A stretch of DNA of 64,000 nt from Hybos culiciformis (GCA_964007475.1 OZ023273.1:115925812-115989811), one strand, 5' to 3'; counted from the first letter of the stretch, positions 43,875 to 58,400 are shown. Numbers and translations: made by a program. Notes: generated by a model from the sequence alone, not told the origin.

Positions 43875-46800
43875 TTATTCAGCACCTGCAGAACTATCGG
43901 GTGTTATATTTGAGTCTAAACTAGCGCAATCAGATTCTTCTTGTTCTTCTTGATTACCGGAATAGTTGGCAGCTTCTTGTAGACGCATTAGCATATTAAG
44001 CTGAAACGAAATATAATGAAAAATTGATAATTTGATATTATTTAATATTACGTTAAACTTTAAACAAATGCTTTAAAATTAACAAGGTTAATCTAGCTAA
44101 TTAAAAGCTGCATTGACAGTGGAACAAATTCAATGTTCAGTTCAAAAACTGGAATAAAAATGCATTTGAGAAGTTTTTAATTTTTTAATTATGATTTCTT
44201 AGGTACAAGCGAATGAGATATATGTAAAACCAAAACTCCTATATTTTTATTTTTGCTCATATATGTTGTATAAAATATGATAAATCTTACCAATGGATCT
44301 TGTGAATCATTGCTTCCAATAGATCCACCTTCTAGTCCAACATCTTCAGCATTGATTTGTCTCAAGGGTGGAACTGAATCAGGTCCAAAATGCCATGGAT
44401 AAGTATCACGGATGAAAGTTGATGGATCATTCCAGGCTCCGCCTCTACGACCATACAATTGAACACCTTCTCGAACCGCTTCAACAAGATAGGGTGCTAA
44501 ATGGTAATTCCAAACATCAGTAAACCAGACTTGTGAATCTTTTAAGTCTAAAGGACATGAAAGAAATAGACGTGGACCAATTGTTACGTCACTACTGCTA
44601 TGATTTTCTAAAAATCTATTAATATGTTGCCAAACTGTCGGTAGCCAAGCTAAAACTGCAGTCAACTCAGGTGAATGATTCTGAGTCTGAAGTTCTAAAG
44701 CAAAAAGTCTACGTCGAAGAAAACGTCCCAAAAATCCTTTGACAGGTTCCATATGGTTGGCAGTTAACACCTTTGAATGAAAAGTAAAAGTTTTTTTTTT
44801 ATTTTAGTGTTATTGTTATTATTTTTCCGGAGTCTAGATTAAATTTTATGTGAAACGAAGATTCTGCTTACCCAACGAAAATTGTGATGCAGTTGCAAAT
44901 TTGTTGTATTACAAGTGGCTTGTGACATTGTACCAATTATGCATGGTAATTTAGCAGCCGGACCAGCACTCAAAAGACATGAAAATACATCTCCTAAAGC
45001 AGATGCATGATGTAAATTATCTAAAATAATCACAGATGGTAATTCAGAGGCTCCATTTGCAATAGAAGCTTGCTCAGCAATGTGTCCTAGATATTGACGT
45101 AACTCTTTTGAAGATTTATGATCAACACTGTACAAAAAAATGATGACATTGATTAAATTAATCAGATATTAATTGATAATATAAACTTACTTAAATGTAG
45201 CTATAGCTTCTGAAAGATTACATCGACCAGACCTCGCCACCAAAAATTCGGCTAATTTTCTAGCTAAATATGATTTACCAGTTCCACTTGGTCCACATAA
45301 AATTAAACGTCGGTGCTCGGTTAATAAGCTAATATACCTATGAACTATACTACGTGGAATTAAACTATCAAATGCTAAACTACCAACACCCTGTAAACAA
45401 ATGTACAGAGTTTTGACGTTTCCTACAATATAACCACATGGAAGTAGTTCTGGAAAGCCCATTTCTGGACCACGTTTCGCTTCTCCCAAATGGTACGATG
45501 TTATTGAGTCAGTATTTAAACCTAAATTTGTTCCGGGATCAATTCGGGATACGTAATCCTTAAAAGTTTTTCTAACTATATAATCTAAATTCTGCCATGT
45601 TGTTTTGCCAGAAATGTACGTATACGCTACAACAAATTCATTCAAATTGAAATTATTAAATGTTCGTTCTTCGAAACCATTTTGAGTATCCTTAGCAGCA
45701 TCGCTCACGGAACTCTCTTCCTTATTTCCATTTGTAGCTGTAATGAAAACAAATTCGTTTAATTATATAATTTAAAACATTTTTTTTTACCATTTACCTA
45801 AATAAAAACTATCATTTTCATAAATCTCTTCTAAATATTTAGCAAATGATTCTGGCTGTCCCAAATAAACTGCTATTGATAATTTTTTCCCATCTGTTGG
45901 ATCTTGAATATCTTCTACAGTATTAACCAAATGCGTTGGACTTGGAGCTTCAATGGCAGGGGGAGGCGGAGTTAAATCTATGTGTGTTGTAGGTGATAGT
46001 GGAGGAGGTGGTGGTTCAGGAGCTGGTGCTGGTGGTATATTTTCTTCTTCAACTTCTTCTTCAGCTAAACTCTTTGGTAATTCCATCGGTGGTCTTGTGC
46101 TTCCGTCAGCCAAACTGTATCGTCTTGAATCACCAATAGATCCATTTGGACTAACTGCATTTCCAAGAGAAGTTTGACTCCCTGCTAGTGACCGACTTGT
46201 CACCAATTTCTGTAATCGTTCATTATTTTGTTTTAATGTCATCATTTCAGCTCTCATTTTCATAACTGTATCCTTAAGGCTTTCTAGTTGGGATGCTGAG
46301 CTTAATGCTTCCAATCGAATATCAGTGAGTACTAAATCCTTTTCTCGCAATTGCTTCTTTAAGTCTTCTACTACTAGATTACCTTCTACTTCAATCGAAT
46401 CAACGGGTTTGGCATTTTCTATAAGAGTGACAGTTTTCTGTGGGCTTTTAGTTGGTGAAGGTGGAGGCAACATTTGGGCTGAAGACATATTTGAATCATT
46501 CAAAGGTTGGCTTGAATTTAGTGAAGAATTCGCATCAGATACACTTGTCAGATTATGCTGTCCAATGTGTCGACTAGTTTTGGCGATTTTTGCATTTCTT
46601 GAAAACGCTTTTGTGAATGAACTTCTCAACCATCCTTTCTTCTTCTTTTTATCTTGAGCCGAACAACCGGAACTAACTGAGTTTATAGAGCACATAGAAT
46701 CTGAACTATGATGTCGCTGCATACTAAGTGGTAAATTAGATTGTAAGACTGAGCTATTGGTAATTCCATTGGTAATAGTTTTATTCAATTGTTGTTTATT

Positions 46801-47079
46801 ACCAATTGTATTATCATTTGTTGTAGCTGTATTATTATTCACTTTAACTATTGCTTTGGCAGTTATTCCTGCTGTTGTGTTAACATTTGGTTGAGGTACT
46901 CCCATACTTTGCATATGAGCTGTTGTCAAGCCTGCTTGAATTGATTGTTTCCTCAACAGTTCAATTGTTTGCCTCATGTCAGTTAATTCTCCGTCTTTAC
47001 GTTCAGCTGTTGCAGTGAGTTGCTGCAATCGATTTGTCATTGTTGATAAACTTTGTTCAAATGCTGCCACAACATGTGC
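43875..47079 (-). CDS. sick: Sickie / neuron navigator homologue, 3' five coding exons
   Basis: NAV/unc-53 family: cytoskeleton-linked P-loop NTPases in axon outgrowth; fly sickie is also linked to Relish activation. Exons: 47079-45798, 45737-45191, 45127-44872, 44770-44291 and 44000-43875; all junctions are GT-AG and in frame (896 codons plus TAA). Counting from the first residue here: coiled coil about 4-48, Ser-rich linker, basic KKKKKGWLRSSFTKAFSR (144-161), coiled coil about 236-295, acidic/proline-rich stretch about 340-383, then the NTPase region with Walker A GPSGTGKS (576-583), Walker-B-like VIILDNL (642-648) and the arginine-rich FLGRFLRRRL (708-717). The C terminus LNMLMRLQEAANYS is a NAV hallmark. 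The gene is partial: it starts at an acceptor (TTTCTAG|GCACAT), so upstream exons with the NAV N-terminal region lie outside or were not recognised. Confidence 0.95.
44001..44290 (-). other. Last intron of sick
   Basis: 290-bp phase-0 intron (CCATTG|GTAAGA to TTTCAG|CTTAAT). The three introns before it are 101 bp (44771-44871), 63 bp (45128-45190) and 60 bp (45738-45797). Nothing else is seen inside. Confidence 0.85.
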
Positions 47080-50000
47080 CTAGAAATATATTAATGTAAA
47101 AAAAGGAAAGTTTAATATTTTGCGAGTAAAATAAATTTTTAAGCAAGGTAATAATTTTTTATTTTTTGATTCCTAATTATGTCAATTTCCATTGACTGCA
47201 ACTAATTATGATTGATTTGCCAACTTTATGTGCGATAAAAATTTAATAATAAAAGCAGTGAATTTACATATGTTTTTAAGCGTTTTTATGAATGGCAATC
47301 ACTTGTAAATTAAATTTGAAGGCGTAAATAATATTTAATATTTTATTTACTTTTTTTCAAATATAAGCTCATATAAATTTCAAACTGGAATACATAAATT
47401 TTATAAATTATGAAAAATTTTTCGAATATTCAGTTCGGTGATAAAAACATTTTTGCATACTTTATTATCCCCATTTATAGTCACTATTCAGTTCGGTGAT
47501 AAAAAGATTTTTGCATACTTTATTATCCCCATTTAGTCATTAAACTATGATGTGATTATATAATGATTAAAATCATTGTATTTGATAGAAGAATCTCTGT
47601 ATCATGTTCTAAATGAAACTCTGAAGATTTTTAAAACCAGAAATGAGTGCATGAACAAAAGTTAATATCTTATTATACAAAATTTCTGGTTCATTCCTAC
47701 TTTAAAATTTAGCATTACATAAAAAGTATGAAATCGTAGTTTTAAATATTTTTGATTGGAAAACGATAATTTTTATATTGAGTTGGCTGGACCTTAAACA
47801 TTTGATATTTCATCAAATTATGAGATTGCGGGTTCCAAGAATAACTTCGCTTTAATTTCCAAATTTAAATCATACAGTTGATATTTACTTACAAAAAAAA
47901 AATACATAAACCTTTTTAATAAAATAAATTTTTAATTAATTAAAAGTGAATCGTGAATAAACTTTGCGATAAGTAAATATTTTCTGAATCGTCGGGTCAG
48001 ACTTTCGTTATTGAGTTTATGTTTTAGGTTGTTACTTCTAGATAAATCAAATATATTATAATTTCCTTTTTTTTTAATGTTTTTTTTTCAAATTCAAATT
48101 AGAAGTAATTTATATAGTTTTATTTTTGATTTATTTAAAATCATTAATTTTATCTTTTAATTATAAGATTATTCGCAAAAAGGGGAAATAACTACCCGAA
48201 ATTAATCTTTTTAGACCAACAACTGTTAATTTTACATAATTCTTTAAGAAGTAAATTAATCTATTTAGTAATGTGATATTTGCATAAAATCAATTTGAGA
48301 ATAAATTACTTATAAACAGCGTTCAATACAAAAGATTTATCAATCTTTTTCAGACTTTTCATACATACATAAATTTCTATACATATAGAAAACTTTTAAC
48401 AACCAATTCTAATTTGTAGTAATACCACAAATTAGATGCATTATTTGTATGGGTAGATTATAAGTCATCAAAAAAGTTAAACTTTAATTTAAGGGCAAGA
48501 AATGAGAGTCTTTATTCTCTGGCACTAAAAAATTACACTATTAGAAACTCTTACTTTTTTCTATAATCAACATTCCTTTATTTCTTAAGTAATTAAGTTT
48601 TTTTCGATTCGATTTTATTATACTTTTCACATTTTAAGTCCATAGTCCGATTTGAAAACAATATTAGGTGTAATTTTGATGACATTTTAAATAATTTTTT
48701 ATTTCAGAATCAAGACTGGTCCCAGTTAAGTTCATATGAAATTCTTTTTATCAAAATTCTCTAATTTTAGATTCATAGATTAAAAAAAATTTCTTTAGAA
48801 AATTTATAAAAGTAAATTGAAATCCATTAAAATTTGACCGCAACCACACCTCTTGAGGTGCAATTTGGTCTTAATCCAAAAAAAAAAAAAAAAAAACATC
48901 ATGATTGTGGCTAGACACTACAGATATTTTGTAGATAGAAATTTTATATAAAATATTTGTTTTGGTGTTACTGAAACTCAAAACCACTAGAGACATTGGT
49001 CATTCATGTATAATTTTAAGTAATTTATTTTTAATATTATACGGTAGGTATGTTCTCATTAATTTAAGGAATTTTTTTTTTCATTTTATTTGAAAACTTT
49101 ATCACTGGCTTAGAAATAGTTTGTAAAATTTTAAATTATTTGCCATTAAGTTACAAATTATTATTTTATCAGTTCAAGTTTTATTTTTGTTTATCTTGAA
49201 ATAAATTTGTTTTCAGGGTTTTCATAAGTTTTTTATTTATTTAAGTATTATTTTTTTTTTTTAAGTTTAATGGTTTTTCGTCTTTTTATCTATAACTTTT
49301 TTTGTTAGTTTTTTTTTTCAGAGACTGTAGTTTGTGCATAAGATAAGTCTTTAAATTATTTGTGGCTACTACAAATTTTTACTTCATATGTAATAACTTT
49401 TTTTTTTTTGAAGGCAGGTGTTATTGCAAAAATTACAAATTATTCTAAAATTAATTGCAAAAATAATTACATGCCAGGTGGTATTGGAAATTTAATTTTA
49501 ATTATTACATGTGTAGACACATTTGATAACAAAAATGTATAAAAAATTTTCTTCGTTGCAGGACGATAATGAAGTTGCATACTTAATAAAGTTTTAATGT
49601 TGGAATTCGATCATCGTAATTTATTTAACAGATATTTAAGATTGCAATGGATTAGGCCCACATTTGTTTTAGGTTAAAATCTGTTTATTACCAAACCAAA
49701 TCTTTAACAAATGCAAAAAAAAACAATATTGTGATTATTATTAGGATTCCATCATCGATCGTAGCTAAATAAATAATTAAAATTTAATTTTTAAATGCAG
49801 ATAGTTGCAATATGAATGTGCAGAAAATATCAAAAAAAAAAAAAATGTACATGTGTTCTTTTTATGCTTTATTTCAGTTTATTTTTTAATGACAAAATTT
49901 TTATATAATAATACAGCTCACTATTGAATTTATTCTAAAAATGTAAAATTGCCGGATAAATATTAAAAATGTACGCTATGAATAAGATTTTTTTTTGTCT

Positions 50001-50561
50001 GATAGCAAGGTCGTAGCGTATATACAATAAATATATACACATAATAATATGTAATACGAGTTATAATTTTGAAAAAAAAAAAAAACTATACAATTTTATT
50101 AATAATTCTAGAAATTAGTAAAATCATAAAAAATCTAAAAGGTGTCATAACAATAACAAATTTATCAATTGACAAGGCAATTTAATTTTAGATTCATTGG
50201 TAGTGTTAAATGTTTTTTTTTTCATATATGTAATTATTTTAGGCGTCTTATGAAGACAAATCCTACACCATAAATTAGAATTTAAAATATAACTTCTTCA
50301 TTTTTCATCTGATGATAATTAAAAATTAACCTTGAATTTGGAATTTAACAAAAAAAAAAAGAATATTCTAATGCAGTGTTTATCAACATAAATAATCCAG
50401 GTGAGTAATGTGTTGTGTCTGTTGCGATAATTGATGGTCGATATAAAATAAAGATCTGGGAAAAAAGTATATAAATGAAAGTAAGAGTAGCATGTCATAA
50501 TCATATTGAATCATACAAATATCATACAAATATAAATATTATTATTTATATTATTAAATAA
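47080..50561 (-). other. Probable sick intron sequence, part 1
   Basis: Upstream of the acceptor at 47081-47080 there is no recognisable coding exon. Contains a 58-bp-period tandem duplication at 47427-47539 and a CACCTCTTGAGGTG palindrome near 48847. Random frames only (49360-49542, 50319-50504). Confidence 0.5.
47427..47539. repeat. Two-copy tandem duplication, 58-bp period
   Basis: Copies 47427-47484 and 47485-47539 both read TATTCAGTTCGGTGATAAAA and onward, differing by about one substitution and a small indel at the end. This is a recent duplication. Confidence 0.9.
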
Positions 50562-51010
50562 AGGCGGGTATTCAACTGAAGATAAAGTACAAGATAAATT
50601 TTATCTTGAACTTTCATCCATTTTATTTAATTAATTTTACCAATTTTATTTTATTTTATTAAATTAAACAATTATTTAAATTTTAATATTTTTTACCAAT
50701 TTCAGTTTAAAAATTATTTTAGTTTTCTTATTTTTGTTTGTTTTCTTCAAACAACAAACGTCAAATTCTCTTTACACGACCTAATGTCAAAATTTATCTT
50801 GAAAAGAATGTTCAAAACATTCTTTGCAAGATAAATTTTTGAAATAAAATTTATTTGAGTGAAAAAATTTTCATACAATTTTTACTCAGATAAATTTCCA
50901 TTTATCTTCAGTTGGGTACCGATAAATTAAATTCACTCAACTAAAATTTATCTCAGATAAAATTTTATATGAAAAAGTTGATTTTATCTCCAGTTGAATA
51001 CCGGCCTTAA
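50559..51010. mobile_element. 446-bp inverted-repeat element with TAA target duplication
   Basis: Left end AGGCGGGTATTCAACTGAAG at 50562; right end 51007 is the reverse complement of AGGCCGGTATTCAACTGGAG. TAA flanks both sides (50559-50561 and 51008-51010). A 3-bp TWA duplication fits PIF/Harbinger-type elements. Interior TTATCT/AGATAA motifs recur, and an inner inverted copy of the terminus (AACTGAAGATAAA, on minus near 50910-50930) suggests nested ends. A second copy of the right terminus lies at 24260-24303. No transposase. Confidence 0.85.
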
Positions 51011-54000
51011 ATTTTGAAAAATGTGAGAAAAATTAATACTTTGTAAGGGCCACATTAAACTTTTGCCCACTGCCATAGTACGTTGTCATCGAAAATTTAT
51101 TGATGCCAGTTTTTTTTGAAAGGATCATAAAACATAATTTAAATTTGTTTTATAATAAATCTTAACTTTTTAACAAAATTAAATGAAAAGTTTTTGCGAA
51201 ATAAATTCTTTGACTTCATAAATTTTTATAGCAAAATGAAAAAAAGAACAAATAAGTTTTAAAACTATCTTAATTAACCATTAAACTGCAATTGGTTATG
51301 TTTTAGTTCACATAATCAATTGGTTGCAATAAAGTATGTATATCAGAAAGCTAATCTTATCGCTTTAAAAAGCGCTTTTTTAAAAATAAAATCTAACTAC
51401 TGGAATGTACACTGTTTCCTTCTATATTAATTGGGTAATCGACTGAATAAAAGTGAGAAAAAACTCATCAAAAAATCGAGCAATAGTAGAAAAAAAATAT
51501 TTTTTTTAAAAATTTGCACGTTTTAAAAAAAATATTTCAGTGATAAAAAAAGCAGACTTTAATGGGTTAATAAAAATTTGAATGAAAAATATCTGTCAGA
51601 AACGACCTACTCATTAAATTTACTTAATTACATTTCTTCATGAATATTAAAATTATTTTATTTGCGTGTCATGTAATGAAGCAAAATAGTTTTTATTTTG
51701 TTAAACTATTTCTTAAAAAAAAAAAATCCCTTTTTATTACAGGATGTGGTTAAATTTCAACTTAGAAATATTTTATTTCTTTCTTGATGTTAATAATCTT
51801 GTTAAATTCTTCCGACTACAATTTTTTTATTAAAAAGTAACTAGATTAATGAAATATTTCCTATTATGCTTAATTTGATGAAAAAATATATTTTAACCGG
51901 CTTAACTACTTATTACTAAAGTAAAAAACATTTAAATAAATAAATTTTTATTTTCACATTTTCTAGAGTTTATTATAACGTAAAAATTAAGAATATTGTT
52001 ATAAAAACTTTATTTTGTTTGTGCCAAGTGTAGATAATTGAAGATTATTATTGTATGTATTTTAACATATATTAATCTTATCTTTTGGTGTACAAGTCAA
52101 TTTTCAGATCCTAGCTTAAGATCATTTTAATGTCCATAAATTGCATGTCAAATTTTATTTTTGTCATTGAAGAATGAAATTTACAAAATCTTACAGAATC
52201 TATTATTTTCTTGTACTTCTTATTCTTACAGACTCTATGATTGAAATTATAATATTATATTGAATAAAATAAGTAGACAATTGAAAATTATAAATGAAAG
52301 AAATGTAAACAAATTTATACGAAACTTAAAAGATAATTAAGATTTAACATATGTACGGTAGAAGTATTTAATATAATATTTTGTATTACATAATTGATGT
52401 AAGAATAAAACCTTGTAAATAATAAATATTTGAAATAATGTAATTAATTAAATGTAATAAATGAAAATAATTAAATTTTTCCATAGTATATTATCATCGT
52501 TAAAATAACATAATAATTTAAGAAAAGTATTGGTTAATTTGTTAATCCGGTTAAGAGATATAATTTCATCACAGATAATGATTTTGTAATTGAACTATAC
52601 ATAGTTACATTTTGGTTAACTATATATGCACAGTATTTAACATAAATTTTGCATTTTCTGTAAACTTTATTATCATTCAACTTATGTGTTTTTTTTTAAC
52701 AAATATATACAGTAGTGAATGTGGGCTTTTTGGGATTCAAAACAATCAAAGAAATAAATAAATGATAAAATAATTTATTTTTATTTAAATATTATTACTA
52801 GTTTATTTATTTAGTGTTTTTATTTAAAAAAAAAACCTATATTCAAGGTTATTTTAAGAAATTTATGATGTTCTGTCTAATGAATTTTAATAAAAAAAAT
52901 TAATAAATTCTGATTTTTTTTTTAAATTAAATTCCCTACTTCAAATTTCAATCAGATATGATTTAAAAAAATAAATGATCATTAGACATAACGTAATATT
53001 GCATTAAAAGTAAAAGTGTAATTGAATTTTTTTCTTATTTATAGTAACGTGTAGTACTGTTCTGTGCGCTGTTAGTTCATAGTCCATTTCACCCAGCAGT
53101 ATAAATTTTTTTTTTTTGCCTATACAATTTTTAAGAATATTTTATTTTCACATAGAGACCCAGACCCAATCCTTCAGATTGAAGTTAGTGAAGTTCTAAT
53201 GACTGAATATCATAAGATTATATTTTGTGTTTTTTTTTTCATATAGGTATATAGGGATATGATTGAAATTTTACAATAACTATTTTTATATGCCATTTTA
53301 ATTATGATAAAACGATAAATTATTATTTAGTGAAGACAATGAAAATATAAATAAAAATATAAAAGAAGACATAAATATTAAGTATATTTATTTAGGTTTG
53401 TCATATAAGTTCTTATTTTATACTCTATGTCTATAATATTAATATCAATATATAGATTTTTCATTGAAAAAAGAAATAATATGAATTATTGGACTTTGTG
53501 TAAATGATATAAAATAAACTTTAATTTTTTGTCCATTTAATTTCAATTTAAACTACATATTTGTACAAACAAAAAACTAATAAATTTTTTAATTGGCAAT
53601 GACGATGCTGTTTTATATTGTTTATATATGTCAAAAACATAAAGAAAATTATATTTAGAAAATTATGATCAATGTTTGTTTATAGTTTTTAAATTGGATT
53701 TGTTTTTTTTTTTATTATTTATACTTAGTAATGTTATTGATCTTTTTAAAATTTTGTTTTGATTAGTTTTGGCGGTTATTTTATGTTTTTTTTCTTTTTA
53801 TGAAGGCGTTAAGGCTTTTAGAAGGGCTTAATATTTTTTAAGTATTTTAAATAGTAAACTTGGTGATATACTTTATTTAGGTTTTAGGTTTGTTTTAAGA
53901 CTTAGTAAATTTTATTTTATAGAAATAAGTCCTCAAATTTTAATAATATTGTTTAGGATTAAGTTCTTTTAGTGATTAAAAGTGACAAAATTTCAACAAA

Positions 54001-55180
54001 AAAAAAAAAAAAACAACAAAAAATTACATAAGTATCTATGATTTTTTTTAGTTTGGCAATTCTAAATTTCTATAATCTTTAATGAAAAGGAAATTAAAAT
54101 TTTTTTTTTTTTAAATAACATACATAATTATGTCTTTATTTATACTTCTCAAAATGAAACTTCAAAGAAATAAATTAATTATCACCAATTACATTTTTCC
54201 AATATTGAGGGAAATATTTATAATTTTCACCAATTTTCCGCTAATAAAATCAATTTATACTTGCAATAAATTGTTAAAAAATATTTTAATTAAGTTTTGT
54301 ACATTGTAAAATTGAATTTAAAAAACATAAAAAAAAATATAAGAAATTATTAGCGCATGAATAATTTAATAGTGAAAAAAGAAGAAAAAAAAATATATTA
54401 AATTACAAATTGAAGGAAAAAATAAAAATTAGCAGATATGATCTGTAAAATACAAGTTCAATTCTATCAAAGTAAGGTATAATTAAATTTTTTTTCTTTT
54501 TTTTTTTTATATCAAATTAGACTTTCTCTCTAATAAAATATGTTCAATAATAAAAAATAATTTACTTGTTTAAGAGAAAAAAAAAGGTCAACAATAGGGT
54601 TAATTGGAATTTCTTTAAAAAGAATTTTATTTTGAAAGAATTTTTTTTATTTGTTTGGCAGAAGCTTTTGATTTTTTTTTTTATTAAATTATTTTCTTTT
54701 AAATTATCTATAATTATAATAAATTTGAAAATAAATTGAGTTTTAAAATTTAATTTAAAATAAATAATTTTTTTATTTGGTTGTAATATTATTTACAGGG
54801 GAATATAATATTAAGTTTGCAAATAATAGTTCAAAAATTTTAACCACATACTTATAATATAAACAAAAGTATAAAAATATTTCCGAAAGTCTTAGGTATA
54901 TACTTTTTTAATCCTTCGGGTAATCATTTTCAGGCAGATGCCCAGCATTCAATAACATTTTTTATTAAACACCTGTTAAATTTTTTAATTAAAATTTAAA
55001 TTTTTTTTAAGAAGAGTTTATTTTGAATGATAAATTATACATACTATGCTGAATTATATCAACGTAAAATGACACTTATATCAATAACAATAAATGTAAT
55101 ATGTAAAAGTGTGAAATATTTTCTTTTATTTTAAAGTTATATATTTCATCCGGACAAACATTTAGCAGAAAACATCTACA
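51011..55180 (-). other. Probable sick intron sequence, part 2
   Basis: No coding exon recognised. A slightly GC-richer patch at 53040-53100 is open for about 20 codons on minus (LLGEMDYELTAHRTVLHVTI) but lacks good splice sites and matches nothing known to me. Confidence 0.45.
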
Positions 55181-55458
55181 TATATATGAGCCGATTATTT
55201 TGAAAGTGGTTTAAGTCCATTTGTTCTTGTATTGAGATATTTAAGGTTTTGTGTTTGAATTGATTTAAAAATATACATTAATATTTCCATAAGCTAATTT
55301 TCAAGTGTCAAAATCAAAGCGGTTTTAATGAAACTAGACTAAAATTGTTTATAAATAAAAAAAATATATATACTATTGTGCTTATTGTTATCATTAACTA
55401 TATTTTTTTGAAAAATGGACTTACCTAAACCACTTTCAAAATAAACGGCTCATATATG
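55181..55458. mobile_element. Small inverted-repeat (MITE-like) element
   Basis: Arms 55181-55222 and 55413-55458 are inverted copies sharing TATTTTGAAAGTGGTTTA and TATATGAGCCG, with one 4-bp indel (AGGT) and a one-base difference. The A/T-rich interior of about 190 bp has no coding capacity. Flanking TA-rich DNA hides any target duplication. Confidence 0.8.
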
Positions 55459-58400
55459 CGTATATAAAATGAAACCTGTTGTCTGAAAAGAAACTTAGTC
55501 AGAATTTGAGTGCAATTAGGGCTTATGCCGGCGAGTTCATATTGGAGCTAATAATTCGGTATCGAGTTATCCAAATAAATGACAATATATGACACTTCGT
55601 ACAACCGACCCTTCTTCACCTGCGTTTATATGAACTTAATATTTTGTTAATTCACCAGACAAACAATTTTTTTTTATTCTCATAATTATTATAAAAAAAA
55701 ACTTTTACAAAGGGCAGGCAGGATACAATGTTGTTCCTCATTTATTTATTATGAATGATGTAATCTAATGACAGTTCAAGAGGAATAAAAAAAAATTTTT
55801 TTTTTATTAAATTCACTTGAAGGAAGCAGTTTTTTTTTTTTTTTACCACGATGTTGATATGATTATTTGAATTTTATAAGAAAAAAAAAAATGAAATCTT
55901 AATATACAAGAAAAATAAATTAAGATTATTAATGATATTGTGTCCTAAAAGTGAACAATATATAATATAAAATAAATAATAATTTTATTAAATCATCTTC
56001 CAAGAAAGGCTAGATTTTAAATTTCTTTTCAACATTATGCGTTTTTATGTTGTACACTTTTCTTTCTTTTTATTTAACGTTTATAAACAAGTTGCTTCTT
56101 CTTTCACCAACAGTTGTGTGTACATTGAATGGATTTATTAAATTACAGACAATTAAGAGTAATCAGCCACTAGAGAACTGAAAAAGATACAATAATAAAG
56201 TAAATACAAATTGCAAATATTTTTATTTAAAGTTATTTTTTATTTATTTATTTTTTTTTTCATAGAAAAAAAAAGTACAAAAAATAATAGAGAAAAAGTG
56301 GTTATTTAAAACGATGCTTGCCCAAAGTTATTTATGTCATTGAGAGAAATAAAATATTATTAGAAATTTAAGTAAATAGAATGGAAATTTGTTTTAAACT
56401 TCTTATTAAAAATTTAACTATAAAAGACACAAAAGATTATAATTATATTTCACGCTTTTTAATGTTGTAATTTCACATTAATTTGATTATTTCATTATCG
56501 ACCCCAATTAGCTTACTATTCAACATGTCTAGATAATTAAAATAAGATATGGATATTTCGAACTTGGGCAATACTGAATAATATTATACAATGATTAACT
56601 AAACCAGTTTTTTAAAAGGATACTATAATATCTAGTTATATGTGCAATTGTCATTGTATCCCACTTTGCATCAAATTACTCCTGGAATTAAAATTTCCTT
56701 CAGATTCTATTCATTTGAATACAAGAAGAAAAGAATGATTTATAAAATTAATTTTAATCGAAAAAATATAATTCAACTGAACTCTTCATATACACAGTAT
56801 ATCTTCTATATCCATTTTTAGTGCTAAAATTTAATTTAATTTGTTATTTCATCTTATTTCTTTATGTTCAATGACTTGTGAATATTATCTTCATTCATAT
56901 AAAATACATTTTTTACTCTTTTTTATAAAAATGTTCACCGCGTTTGACTTTATTCTTTTATGTATATATATATATTTTTTTTCTATAAAGTTCTGAAACA
57001 AGTGCGATGCCCAAGTAAAACTTATAGCGTTGTTTGTCAATATCATATTCAGTTTTCCATTTTAAAAATAAAATATTAATATGATGGAAACATCTTTTAT
57101 ATGGTTTTTGTTTTTCATAAAGCTGGTCCAGAGGGAATTACAAAAAAAAAGTGCTATGGTGTTTTATTCATGTAAAATTTAATGAGGTGAAAACTAAGCA
57201 CTTCCACTTACTTTGAATTTAATAAATAAAATTATTAAGCTATCAAAATTAGCAATGAATTTAATTCAAAACATAATAATTAGCTTATAATGTTAAGTTG
57301 AACTCCAAATTATAATATCATGATTCTGATTTTTTGCTATTATATTCTGATAAGATCTTATATTACAAAATACTAAACATGTTTCATGTAATACGATTAG
57401 AGTCACGGAAAAAATAAATAATCACAATTTTTTTTTTTCAGTAAATTGAAAAGTTTGATCTATTTTAAGAGCAAAATACATAAAAAAAAAAATTTAATAA
57501 AATTAAGTGTACTTAGAAACTTGACTTAAAGAAAACAAATAAACAAAACGAATTACTTCTATTAGTAAATATTATGAAGATTCAATATCTTATCTTTATG
57601 AAGTTGATTAAATAAATAAATAATAATTGTTAAACGAAGAAATTCAATTTGTCCATAAAAGAAAAATCATTTGTTGTGGTTTTTAGCATTATTTTCAAAG
57701 TGGCGGTACCTTTTGAGGTAAATAAATATTTTTTTTTTGTTTTGTTTTAATAAGTCATTATTTTGATGTGTTTGTAAATATTATCAAAATTGACAGAAGG
57801 CACATTCTTTTTGATATAGTTATATGTAGAATACATGTGACCAAAAACTTTTTTTTAAGGGTTTTGTGTTTCTAAATGAGAAATATATAGATATTCTGAT
57901 TGTAAGTTTTTTTTATTTTATTATTATTTACAGATTACTGCATGTTTAATCAAACAACATTAAGGAAAATAAAATCGATATGTATAATATAGTGTGTAAA
58001 AGTTATGAGACCAATGGTGGTAATTGTGTGTGCATAAGAAAATATTCAATATTGTTGTCGAGCTCATTCTTTTATTTATAATATGAAATTTATTTACAAA
58101 AGGTATGAACATTAAATTGTTCTGTAAACTTGCTTTTTTGGAAGTCGAATTAGATTTAGATTTAGTAACAAAATTATTGGCTTATAAGTTCAAACAATAT
58201 TAGATATAATATTTTGTCAACAACTACATAGCGTATAAAAACATTATAATGTAAGAAATTTTAACTTTTCTACGAAAAGAGTTTTACTAATTGAAATTCA
58301 ATGTGATTGTATGAAACAATTCCATTTTCAAAAAAAAAAAAATTATATAAATATATTTTTATATCATTAGTGAAAATGAAATCATGGGAAAAATTCTTAT

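Noticed and set aside
45953..46657. Plus-strand open frames of 74 and 110 codons
   Set aside because: They lie antisense to the proline-rich and coiled-coil parts of sick exon 47079-45798, which has clear homology.
53040..53100. Possible sick exon on minus
   Set aside because: Open for about 20 codons but no convincing acceptor or donor and no NAV similarity.
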